Source: Streptomyces sp. H27-H5 (GTDB lineage Bacteria; Actinomycetota; Actinomycetes; Streptomycetales; Streptomycetaceae). Taken from it: 40,950 nt of DNA. This document shows, in pieces, positions 23,123 to 30,462 of this stretch. Position 1 is the stretch's first letter. Each line of letters begins with the position of its first letter. Location: NCBI RefSeq assembly GCF_026627505.1, contig NZ_JAPNLK010000075.1:1-40950 (forward strand), written 5' to 3'. Below the pieces are notes generated by a model. That model saw nothing but the letters and a program-made list of their open reading frames with translations. It did no database searches and had not been told where the DNA came from. The translations under genes were made by a program, and so were the position numbers.

Positions 23123-24685
23123 ATGACGAACCCCGCTGCCTCAGCGCGCCTCGCCGGCCGCCGCGAATGGACCGCCTTCACCGTCCTGCTGCTGCCGCTG
23201 CTCCTGGTCTCGATGGACGTCTCCGTCCTCTACTTCGCCATCCCCGCCATCACCCGGGAGCTGGACCCGAGCGCCACCCAGCAGCTCTGGATCTTCGACA
23301 GCTACGCCTTCGCCCTCTCCGGGCTGCTGATCACGATGGGTTCGCTCGGCGACCGCATCGGCCGCCGCAAGCTGCTGTTGATCGGCGCGGCCGCCTTCGG
23401 CCTCGCCTCCGTCGGCGCCGCGTACGCGACCAGCGCGGAGATGCTGATCGCCTGCCGGGTGCTGCTCGGCGTCGGCGGTGCGACGCTGATGCCGTCCACC
23501 CTGGCCCTCGTACGGAACCTCTTCCAGGACGCCGGGCAGCGCGCCCGGGCCATCGCCGTCTGGTCCGGCGCCATGACCGGCGGCATCGCCCTCGGCTCCG
23601 TGATGAGCGGGGTGATGCTGAACCACTTCCACTGGGGTTCGGTGTTCCTGATCAACGTCCCCGCGATGCTGCTCCTGCTGGTCCTGGTCCCGGTGCTGGT
23701 ACCGGAGTTCAAGGACCCCGCCCCGGGCCGCTTCGACCTGCCGAGCGTCCCGCTGTCGATGGCCGCCGTGCTGCCCCTGGTGTACGGCCTCAAGGAGATC
23801 GCCGCCGAGGGGCTCGCCCCGCTCCCCGCCGCCTGCGTCGGCGTCGGCCTGGCCTTCGGGTACGTGTTCGTGCGCCGCCAGCGGGGTCGGGACGACGCCA
23901 TGGTCGGCCGGGCCCTCTTCCGCAACCGGGGCTTCGGCGCGGGCATCGGCCTCCAGACCGTCTCCGCCTTCGCCATGATGGGTTCGGCCTACTTCACCAC
24001 CCAGTACCTGCAATCGGTCCTCGGCATGGGCACCTTGGAGGCCGCCCTGTGGAGCCTGGCCCCGTCGGTCGCCATCGGCGCGGCCGCCCCCGTGGCCGCG
24101 GCCCTCGCCCGCACGCTGGACCGGTCCCTCGTCATCGCGGGCGGCTTCGTCCTCGGCGCCGTCGGGTTCGCCCTGATCGGCGGGGTCGGCACGGACTCCC
24201 TGTGGCTGCTCCTCGTCGGCGCCGGGGTGCTGGCCAGTGGGATCGTCGCCGTGATGTCCCTGGTCTGCGACATCGCGCTGGGCGCGGCCCCCGCCGAGAA
24301 GGCCAGCTCGGCGGCCTCGCTGCTGGAGACAGGCGCCGAGTTCGGCGGCGCCCTGGGCATGGCCGTCCTGGGCAGTCTCGGCACCGCGGTCTACCGCTCC
24401 GACCTGGTGGGCGCCGAGCCCGCCGTCCGGGAGACCCTGGGCGGCGCGGTCGCCACCGCCGGCTCGCTCGGCGGCGAGTCCGGGCAGCGGGTACTGGACC
24501 TGGCCCGGCAGGCGTTCGTGCACGGCATGCAGTACGCGGCCTGGGGCGGCGCCGCCCTGCTGCTCGCGGCCGCGGCCCTCGCGCCGGTCCTGCTGCGCGG
24601 CATCGGCACCACCGCCGCGACCCCGGCGGAACCGGAGCCCGAGTCGACCGGGGTCGCCGCGGCCCCCGACGCCGTCGCGCGCTGA
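23123..24685 (+). CDS. MFS drug efflux transporter, DHA2 (14-helix) family
   Basis: A 520-aa proton-driven exporter resembling QacA/SmvA. Motif C-like and family blocks include LLLVSMDVSVLYFAIPAITRE near the first helix, the SYAFALSGLLITMGSLGDRIGRRK loop 2-3 signature (about 66-89), RVLLGVGGATLMPSTLAL with the motif-B Arg, and WSGAMTGGIALGSVMSGVML. About 14 hydrophobic segments, then a charged tail. It starts at the ATG at 23123, just downstream of a near-consensus promoter, and is divergent from a TetR repressor. It probably exports a quaternary ammonium, dye or antibiotic compound, and the TetR protein senses it. The real substrate is unknown. Confidence 0.9.
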   Translation: MTNPAASARLAGRREWTAFTVLLLPLLLVSMDVSVLYFAIPAITRELDPSATQQLWIFDSYAFALSGLLITMGSLGDRIGRRKLLLIGAAAFGLASVGAAYATSAEMLIACRVLLGVGGATLMPSTLALVRNLFQDAGQRARAIAVWSGAMTGGIALGSVMSGVMLNHFHWGSVFLINVPAMLLLLVLVPVLVPEFKDPAPGRFDLPSVPLSMAAVLPLVYGLKEIAAEGLAPLPAACVGVGLAFGYVFVRRQRGRDDAMVGRALFRNRGFGAGIGLQTVSAFAMMGSAYFTTQYLQSVLGMGTLEAALWSLAPSVAIGAAAPVAAALARTLDRSLVIAGGFVLGAVGFALIGGVGTDSLWLLLVGAGVLASGIVAVMSLVCDIALGAAPAEKASSAASLLETGAEFGGALGMAVLGSLGTAVYRSDLVGAEPAVRETLGGAVATAGSLGGESGQRVLDLARQAFVHGMQYAAWGGAALLLAAAALAPVLLRGIGTTAATPAEPEPESTGVAAAPDAVAR

Positions 24686-24710
24686 ACGACCCGTACGACA
24701 CGGAACGCGG

Positions 24711-24740
24711 AAGGGCCCGGGGGTCTCCCCCCGGGCCCTT
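24711..24740. terminator. Bidirectional terminator between MFS gene and serA
   Basis: A perfect 13-bp stem (24711-24723 with 24728-24740) with a 4-nt TCTC loop lies between convergent genes, 25 bp after the MFS stop and 18 bp after the serA stop. Confidence 0.85.
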
Positions 24741-24758
24741 CCCGTGCGTACCGAAGGA

Positions 24759-26348
24759 TCAGCCGAGGCTGACCGTGCGCGCCGAGACGGCGCCGATCTC
24801 GGCGGCGATGTCCGCGAGGACGTTCACCGGGACCTCGGCGTCGACGGTGAGGACGCCGAGCGCCTCGCCACCCTCCTCGGCGCGGGCGACCTGCATGCCC
24901 GCGATGTTCAGACCGGCCTCGCCCAGGATGCGGCCGACGGTGCCGACGACGCCCGGACGGTCGGCGTAGCGCAGGACGACCATCTGCTCGGCGAGTGCCA
25001 GGTCCAGGTCGTACTCGCCGATGCCGACGATCTTCTGAAGGTGCTTCGGGCCCGCGAGCGTGCCGGAGACCGAGACCTCCTGACCGTCCGAGAGGGTGCC
25101 GCGGACCGTGACCACGTTGCGGTGGTCCGGGGACTCCGAGCTGGTGGTCAGCCGGACCTCGACACCGCGTTCCTGCGCGAACAGCGGGGCGTTGACGTAG
25201 GAGACCGTCTCGTCGACGACGTCCTCGAAGACGCCCTTGAGCGCGGAGAGCTCCAGCACCTTGACGTCGTGCTGGGTGATCTCGCCGTAGACCTCGACGT
25301 CGAGACGGACCGCGACCTCGCCCGCGAGGGCGGTGAAGATGCGGCCGAGCTTCTCGGCGAGCGGCAGGCCCGGACGCACGTCCTCGGCGATGACGCCGCC
25401 CTGGACGTTGACCGCGTCCGGCACCAGTTCACCGGCGAGCGCGAGGCGCACCGACTTGGCGACCGAGACACCGGCCTTCTCCTGGGCCTCGTCCGTGGAC
25501 GCGCCGAGGTGCGGAGTGCAGACGACCTGGTCGAGCTCGAAGAGCGGGGAGTCCGTGCAGGGCTCCTTCGCGTACACGTCGAGGCCGGCGCCGGCGACCC
25601 GGCCCTCCTTGATGGCCGTGTACAGCGCGGCCTCGTCCACGATCCCGCCGCGCGCGGCGTTGACGATGCGGACGGACGGCTTCACCTTGTGCAGCGCCTC
25701 GTCCCCGATGAGACCGAGGGTCTCGGGGGTCTTCGGCAGGTGCACGGTGATGAAGTCCGCGACCTCCAGCAGCTCGTCCAGCGTGAGCATCTTGACGCCC
25801 ATCTGGGCGGCGCGCGCGGGCTGGACGTAGGGGTCGTACGCGACGACCTTCATGCCGAAGGCCGACATGCGCTGGGCCACCAGGACGCCGATGCGGCCGA
25901 GGCCCACGACACCGAGGGTCTTCTCGCTGAGCTCGACGCCCGTGTACTTGTTCCGCTTCCACTCGCCGTTCTTCAGGGCGGTGTTGGCCTGCGGGATGTT
26001 GCGGGCCGTGGCGACGAGCAGGCCACAGGCCAGCTCGGCCGCGGTGACGATGTTGGAGGTCGGCGCGTTGACGACCATCACGCCGGCCTTGGTGGCGGCG
26101 GAGACGTCGACGTTGTCGAGGCCGACACCGGCGCGGGCGACCACCCTCAGCTTCTTGGCGGCGGCGATGGCCTCGGCGTCCACCTTGGTGGCGGAGCGGA
26201 CCAGGATCGCGTCGACGTCGACGATCGCGGGGAGCAGCTCCGCGCGGTCGGCTCCGTTGACGTGCCGGATCTCGAAGTCCGGACCGAGCGCGTCCACCGT
26301 GGCGGGCGACAGCTCTTCGGCGATGAGTACGACAGGTTTCGAGCTCAC
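24759..26348 (-). CDS. serA: D-3-phosphoglycerate dehydrogenase
   Basis: First step of serine synthesis from 3-phosphoglycerate. The 529-aa long form has a substrate/NAD core (LGVVGLGRIGVLVAQRM about 144-160, RIVNAARGGIVDEAAL with catalytic Arg, CTPHLGAST with catalytic His), an intervening domain (about 315-450) and a C-terminal ACT domain (about 455-529: MVVLRYADRPGVVGTVGRIL), which senses serine in this form. The GTG at 26348 was chosen because GAGGA lies 8 nt upstream and the length then equals actinobacterial SerA. Upstream ATG codons would add MTH. A 291-bp gap separates it from ilvC. Confidence 0.95.
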   Translation of the reverse strand: MSSKPVVLIAEELSPATVDALGPDFEIRHVNGADRAELLPAIVDVDAILVRSATKVDAEAIAAAKKLRVVARAGVGLDNVDVSAATKAGVMVVNAPTSNIVTAAELACGLLVATARNIPQANTALKNGEWKRNKYTGVELSEKTLGVVGLGRIGVLVAQRMSAFGMKVVAYDPYVQPARAAQMGVKMLTLDELLEVADFITVHLPKTPETLGLIGDEALHKVKPSVRIVNAARGGIVDEAALYTAIKEGRVAGAGLDVYAKEPCTDSPLFELDQVVCTPHLGASTDEAQEKAGVSVAKSVRLALAGELVPDAVNVQGGVIAEDVRPGLPLAEKLGRIFTALAGEVAVRLDVEVYGEITQHDVKVLELSALKGVFEDVVDETVSYVNAPLFAQERGVEVRLTTSSESPDHRNVVTVRGTLSDGQEVSVSGTLAGPKHLQKIVGIGEYDLDLALAEQMVVLRYADRPGVVGTVGRILGEAGLNIAGMQVARAEEGGEALGVLTVDAEVPVNVLADIAAEIGAVSARTVSLG

Positions 26349-26498
26349 GTGGGTCATCCTCACAAGTCCAGTGCGGACGGCCGTCCCGACGGCCGCAGGC
26401 GGTGGAGGGGGTAGCCGCGTGGAAGACGCACGACACTGTGGGCCTGACGCGTTGTGTTGAGCAGTGTAGTGGCGTATCCGCGGCGGGTTTCCGCCTGT

Positions 26499-26540
26499 AC
26501 GGAAGGATCACCCTTCCGTGATTGGCCGGGGTGGCCAATC
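26499..26540. other. Two adjacent hairpins in the serA-ilvC gap
   Basis: ACGGAAGG pairs with CCTTCCGT (26499-26506 and 26512-26519), and directly after it GATTGGCC pairs with GGCCAATC (26520-26527 and 26533-26540). Both stems are perfect 8-mers with 5-nt loops. The gap 26349-26639 holds no gene. It contains these hairpins, the ilvC terminator and the serA promoter region (a TACACT -10 candidate on the minus strand at 26463-26468). Confidence 0.5.
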
Positions 26541-26599
26541 CGCGCGGTCGAAGGCCGCTGTTCCGGCGGGCCGGACGGCCTCCTGGGGCGCGTGCGCGG

Positions 26600-26628
26600 C
26601 GGGGCCGGGACTCGTCGTCCCGGCCCCG
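26600..26628 (-). terminator. ilvC terminator
   Basis: A perfect 12-bp stem (26600-26611 with 26617-26628) with a 5-nt loop starts 11 nt after the ilvC stop codon. Confidence 0.85.
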
Positions 26629-26639
26629 TCGCGGCGGGA

Positions 26640-27641
26640 TCAGCTCTCGTCGTTGTCGACCCAGCTCATCAGCTTGCGCAGCTTCTTGCCGGTGGTCTCC
26701 AGCAGGTGGGCCTCGTCGGCCTTCTTGTACTCGTTGTACTTCGGCAGACCGGCCTTGTACTCGGCCATCCAGGTGTTGGCGAACTCGCCGCTCTGGATCT
26801 CCGCGAGGACCTTCTTCATCTCGGCCTTGGTGGCGTCCGTGATGATGCGGGGGCCGGTGATGTAGTCGCCCCACTCGGCGGTCTCGGAGACCGACCAGCG
26901 CATCTTCTCCAGGCCACCCTCGTACATGAGGTCCACGATGAGCTTCAGCTCGTGCAGGCACTCGAAGTACGCGATCTCCGGCTGGTAACCGGCCTCGGTC
27001 AGGGTCTCGAAACCGGCCTTGACCAGCGCGGAGGCGCCACCGCAGAGAACGGCCTGCTCACCGAACAGGTCGGTCTCGGTCTCCTCGGTGAAGGTGGTCT
27101 TGATGACGCCGGCGCGGGTGCCGCCGATGCCGGCCGCGTAGGAGAGCGCGAGGGCGAAGGCGTTGCCGCTGTGGTCCTGCTCGACGGCGGCGATGCAGGG
27201 CACGCCGCGGCCTTCCTCGTACTGGCGGCGGACCAGGTGACCCGGGCCCTTCGGGGCGACCAGGGCGACGTCCACGTTGGCCGGGGGCTTGATGAAGCCG
27301 TAGCGGACGTTGAAGCCGTGCCCGAAGAAGAGCGCGTCGCCGTCCTGGAGGTGGTCCTTGATGGACTCCTCGTAGATCTCGGCCTGGAGCGGGTCCGGGG
27401 TCAGGATCATGATGACGTTGGCCCACTCGGCGGCCTCGGACACCGAGACGACCTTCAGGCCCTGCTCCTCGGCCTTGGCCTTGGACTTGGAGCCCTCCTT
27501 CAGGCCGACGACGACGTCGACGCCGGAGTCACGGAGCGACAGCGCGTGGGCGTGGCCCTGGCTGCCGTAGCCGATGACCGCGACCTTGCGGCCCGCGATG
27601 ATGGACAGGTCGGCGTCGTTCTCGTAGAACAGCTCGGCCAC
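26640..27641 (-). CDS. ilvC: Ketol-acid reductoisomerase
   Basis: Second step of valine/isoleucine synthesis: Mg- and NADPH-dependent isomerisation and reduction of acetolactate or acetohydroxybutyrate. A 333-aa class I enzyme. Rossmann block VIGYGSQGHAHALSLRDSGV (about 19-38) is followed by ILTPDPLQAEIYEESI, VALVAPKGPGHLVRR and the knotted domain with ETETDLFGEQAVLCGG and YFECLHELKLIVDLMYEGG, which carry the Mg-binding acids. The GTG at 27641 has AAGGAGA at a proper distance; upstream residues lack family character. It lies downstream of ilvN but a strong hairpin stands between, so it likely has its own promoter. Confidence 0.96.
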   Translation of the reverse strand: MAELFYENDADLSIIAGRKVAVIGYGSQGHAHALSLRDSGVDVVVGLKEGSKSKAKAEEQGLKVVSVSEAAEWANVIMILTPDPLQAEIYEESIKDHLQDGDALFFGHGFNVRYGFIKPPANVDVALVAPKGPGHLVRRQYEEGRGVPCIAAVEQDHSGNAFALALSYAAGIGGTRAGVIKTTFTEETETDLFGEQAVLCGGASALVKAGFETLTEAGYQPEIAYFECLHELKLIVDLMYEGGLEKMRWSVSETAEWGDYITGPRIITDATKAEMKKVLAEIQSGEFANTWMAEYKAGLPKYNEYKKADEAHLLETTGKKLRKLMSWVDNDES

Positions 27642-27721
27642 TGGGATATCTCCTTGGTGCGCGTGTGTTGCTCCCACCGTACGGCGGGGAACGGAATGTG
27701 AGTTTCTCGGTCTCGCCATGC

Positions 27722-27752
27722 GGGCGGCCCGCCGACGCGCGGCGGGCCGCCC
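27722..27752 (-). terminator. Hairpin between ilvN and ilvC
   Basis: A perfect 13-bp stem (27722-27734 with 27740-27752) with a 5-nt loop lies 38 nt after the ilvN stop and 80 nt before the ilvC start. It could end or attenuate ilvBN transcription before ilvC. Confidence 0.7.
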
Positions 27753-27790
27753 ACGGGGGCGAGCGGTCGAACGACCCGTGGAGCGGTCGC

Positions 27791-28315
27791 TCAGGCGCTG
27801 CGGTCGAGCGCGCGCAGGCTGCGGTCCGTGATGGACCGTCCGCCACGCCCTATGGCGATCGTGCCGGACTGCACGAGTTCCTTGATGCCGAAGGGCTCCA
27901 GCATCTTCAGCATCGCGCCGAGCTTGTCGGTGCCGCCGGTGGCCTCGATGGTGACGGCCTCCGGGGAAACGTCGACCGTCTTGGCGCGGAACAGCTGGAC
28001 GATCTCGACGATCTGCGAGCGCGTCTCGTTGTCGGCGCGGACCTTCACCAGAACGAGTTCACGCTCGATGGCGTTGTGCTGCTCCAGCTCGACGATCTTG
28101 AGCACGTTGACCAGCTTGTTGAGCTGCTTGGTCACCTGCTCCAGCGGGAGGTCCTCGACGTTCACGACGATGGTGATGCGCGAGATGTCGGGGTGCTCGG
28201 TGACACCGACCGCGAGGGAGTCGATGTTGAAGCCGCGGCGGGAGAACAGGGCGGCGATCCGGGCGAGGATGCCGGGCGTGTTCTCGACCAGGACGGAGAG
28301 CGTGTGCTTGGACAT
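27791..28315 (-). CDS. ilvN: Acetolactate synthase small (regulatory) subunit
   Basis: The regulatory partner of IlvB that confers valine feedback inhibition. The 174-aa protein has an N-terminal ACT domain (about 4-75: LSVLVENTPGILARIAALFS, RRGFNIDSLAVG, RITIVV) and a C-terminal domain (about 85-165) ending FGIKELVQSGTIAIGRG. The ATG at 28315 matches the family start. It follows ilvB by 32 bp in the same direction. Confidence 0.95.
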   Translation of the reverse strand: MSKHTLSVLVENTPGILARIAALFSRRGFNIDSLAVGVTEHPDISRITIVVNVEDLPLEQVTKQLNKLVNVLKIVELEQHNAIERELVLVKVRADNETRSQIVEIVQLFRAKTVDVSPEAVTIEATGGTDKLGAMLKMLEPFGIKELVQSGTIAIGRGGRSITDRSLRALDRSA

Positions 28316-28347
28316 GTGAGTCGTTCTCTCTCTCAGGCTCTCTCGGC

Positions 28348-30228
28348 TCAGTCGTCTTCGTTGTCGCCGAAGTCGGGACGGACGCCCCGGGCTGCCATGA
28401 CCTCGTCGTTGGAGGTGCCGGCGGCGACCATCGGCCACACCATGGCGTCCTCGTGGACGATGAAGTCGACGACCACCGGACGGTCGTTGATCGCGTTGGC
28501 CTCGGCGATGACCCGGTCCAGGTCGGCAGGGTCCTCGCAGCGCAGTGCGACGCAGCCCATGGCCTCGGACAGCTTCACGAAGTCCGGGACGCGGGTGCCC
28601 TTGCGGGGGGCGTTGGACTCGCCGAGCTGGGAACCCACGGTGGAGTGGCCGGTCTCGTCGGCGTGCAGGACCGTGTTGGAGTACCGCTGGTTGTAGAACA
28701 GGGTCTGCCACTGGCGGACCATGCCCAGCGCGCCGTTGTTGATGATCGCGACCTTGATCGGGATGTTGTTCAGCGCGCAGGTGACCAGTTCCTGATTGGT
28801 CATCTGGAAGCAGCCGTCGCCGTCGATCGCCCAGACCGTGCGGTCCGGCATGCCGACCTTGGCGCCCATCGCGGCCGGGACCGCGTAGCCCATGGTTCCG
28901 GCGCCGCCGGAGTTCAGCCAGGTGCGGGGCTCCTCGTAGTTCACGAAGTGCGAGGCCCACATCTGGTGTTGGCCGACGCCGGCAGCGTAGATGGTGTGCT
29001 CGGGGGCGAGCGCGCCGATCCGCTGGATGACCTGCTGCGGCGAGAGGCTGCCGTCCGCGGGCAGGTCGTAGCCCAGCGGGTACGTCTCGCGCCAGCGGTT
29101 GAGGTCCTTCCACCAGGCGGTGTAGTCGCCCGCGTTGCCGTCGGTGTGCTCGGCCTGGACCGCCTGGATCAGGTCGGCGATGACCTCGCGGGCGTCACCC
29201 ACGATCGGGACGTCGACCTCGCGGTTCTTGCCGATCTCGGCCGGGTCGATGTCCGCGTGGATGATCTTGGCGAACGGGGCGAAGCTGTCCAGCTTGCCGG
29301 TGACGCGGTCGTCGAAGCGGGTGCCGAGCGCGATCAGCAGGTCCGACTTCTGCAGCGAGGTGACGCCGGTGACCGAACCGTGCATGCCGGGCATGCCGAC
29401 GTGCAGCGGGTGGCTGTCGGGGAAGGAGCCGAGCGCCATCAGGGTGGTACAGACGGGGACGCCGGTCAGTTCCGCGAGGACCTTCAGCTCGGCGGTGGCG
29501 CCGGACTTCATGACACCGCCGCCGACGTACAGGACCGGGCGCTTGGCCGCGCAGATGAGCTTGGCGGCCTCCCGGATCTGCTTCGCGTGCGGCTTGGTGA
29601 CGGGCCGGTAGCCCGGCAGGTCGTGGGTCGGCGGCCACGAGAAGGTGGTCTTCGACTGGAGGGCGTCCTTGGCGATGTCGACCAGGACCGGACCCGGGCG
29701 ACCGGTGGAGGCGATGTGGAACGCCTCCGCGATCGTCCGCGGGATGTCCTCGGCCCGCGTGACCAGGAAGTTGTGCTTCGTGATCGGCATGGTGATGCCG
29801 ACGATGTCCGCCTCCTGGAAGGCGTCGGTGCCGATCGCCTTGGAGGAGACCTGGCCGGTGATCGCGACGAGCGGCACGGAGTCCATGTGCGCGTCGGCGA
29901 TCGGGGTGACCAGGTTGGTGGCGCCCGGCCCCGAGGTGGCCATGCAGACGCCGACCTTCCCGGTGGCCTGCGCGTAGCCGGTCGCGGCGTGGCCGGCCCC
30001 CTGCTCGTGGCGGACCAGGATGTGACGGACCCTCTTGCTGTCCATCATCGGGTCGTAGGCCGGAAGGATGGCGCCGCCCGGGATCCCGAACACGGTGTCG
30101 CACCCCACCTCTTCGAGAGAGCGGATGAGGGACTGCGCACCCGTGACGTGCTCAACTGCGGCGGACTGGTGTCCACCCGTACGGGGCCGCGGCTGCGGAT
30201 GGTGGGCCCCGGTGGCCTGCTCGGTCAT
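28348..30228 (-). CDS. ilvB: Acetolactate synthase large (catalytic) subunit
   Basis: ThDP-dependent enzyme that condenses pyruvate with pyruvate or 2-ketobutyrate, the first shared step of branched-chain synthesis. 626 aa. Key features are the catalytic Glu in LVRHEQGAGHAATGYA (about 69-84), GPGATNLVTPIADAHMDS, central FAD-type domain with GTRFDDRVTGKLDSF, and the ThDP/Mg motif GDGCFQMTNQELVTCALNNI (about 466-485). Start at 30228 (MTEQATG) or two codons upstream at 30234 (MPMTEQ); GAGAAG favours the inner ATG. Upstream lies a leader peptide and attenuator. ilvN follows. Confidence 0.95.
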   Translation of the reverse strand: MTEQATGAHHPQPRPRTGGHQSAAVEHVTGAQSLIRSLEEVGCDTVFGIPGGAILPAYDPMMDSKRVRHILVRHEQGAGHAATGYAQATGKVGVCMATSGPGATNLVTPIADAHMDSVPLVAITGQVSSKAIGTDAFQEADIVGITMPITKHNFLVTRAEDIPRTIAEAFHIASTGRPGPVLVDIAKDALQSKTTFSWPPTHDLPGYRPVTKPHAKQIREAAKLICAAKRPVLYVGGGVMKSGATAELKVLAELTGVPVCTTLMALGSFPDSHPLHVGMPGMHGSVTGVTSLQKSDLLIALGTRFDDRVTGKLDSFAPFAKIIHADIDPAEIGKNREVDVPIVGDAREVIADLIQAVQAEHTDGNAGDYTAWWKDLNRWRETYPLGYDLPADGSLSPQQVIQRIGALAPEHTIYAAGVGQHQMWASHFVNYEEPRTWLNSGGAGTMGYAVPAAMGAKVGMPDRTVWAIDGDGCFQMTNQELVTCALNNIPIKVAIINNGALGMVRQWQTLFYNQRYSNTVLHADETGHSTVGSQLGESNAPRKGTRVPDFVKLSEAMGCVALRCEDPADLDRVIAEANAINDRPVVVDFIVHEDAMVWPMVAAGTSNDEVMAARGVRPDFGDNEDD

Positions 30229-30311
30229 CGGCATTCTCTTCTCGAAGCTGAGGGTTTTACGAGGAGCGGGGATCCTTCGGAGCAAGGTCCGAAGGCGTGT
30301 GCCAGTGCAAC

Positions 30312-30345
30312 AAAAAACCCCTCGTGCCGGGAGGCAAGCGAGGGG
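30312..30345 (-). terminator. ilvB attenuator: intrinsic terminator with competing hairpin
   Basis: On the minus strand a stem of CCCCTCG with CGAGGGG (30339-30345 and 30318-30324), plus an inner TGCC/GGCA pairing, is followed by six T residues (30312-30317). This is a classic rho-independent terminator between the leader peptide and ilvB. An alternative 9-bp stem pairs 30392-30400 (last leader codons) with 30347-30355, next to the terminator. This is the layout of ribosome-mediated attenuation. A further 8-bp hairpin (30274-30281 with 30288-30295) lies nearer ilvB. Confidence 0.85.
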
Positions 30346-30387
30346 AGCGCGTCGGGCGTGTGGAGCGGGGACATGCAGGTCCCAGCT

Positions 30388-30429
30388 TCAGCCGACGCGC
30401 TTTCCAAGTACGAGAATTCGGGTGCGCAT
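30388..30429 (-). CDS. ilvB leader peptide
   Basis: Thirteen codons, MRTRILVLGKRVG, with four consecutive branched-chain codons (Ile-Leu-Val-Leu). The SD GGAGGGAGGG lies about 8 nt upstream, and its CCTCCC neighbour can pair with GGGAGG, possibly hiding it. The stop overlaps the region that pairs in the attenuator stems. When charged Ile, Leu or Val tRNA is scarce, the ribosome should stall here and prevent terminator formation. It lies just downstream of the cdgC stop. Confidence 0.85.
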   Translation of the reverse strand: MRTRILVLGKRVG

Positions 30430-30462
30430 GGCACTGACCCTCCCTCCGGCGGGAGGTGGATG

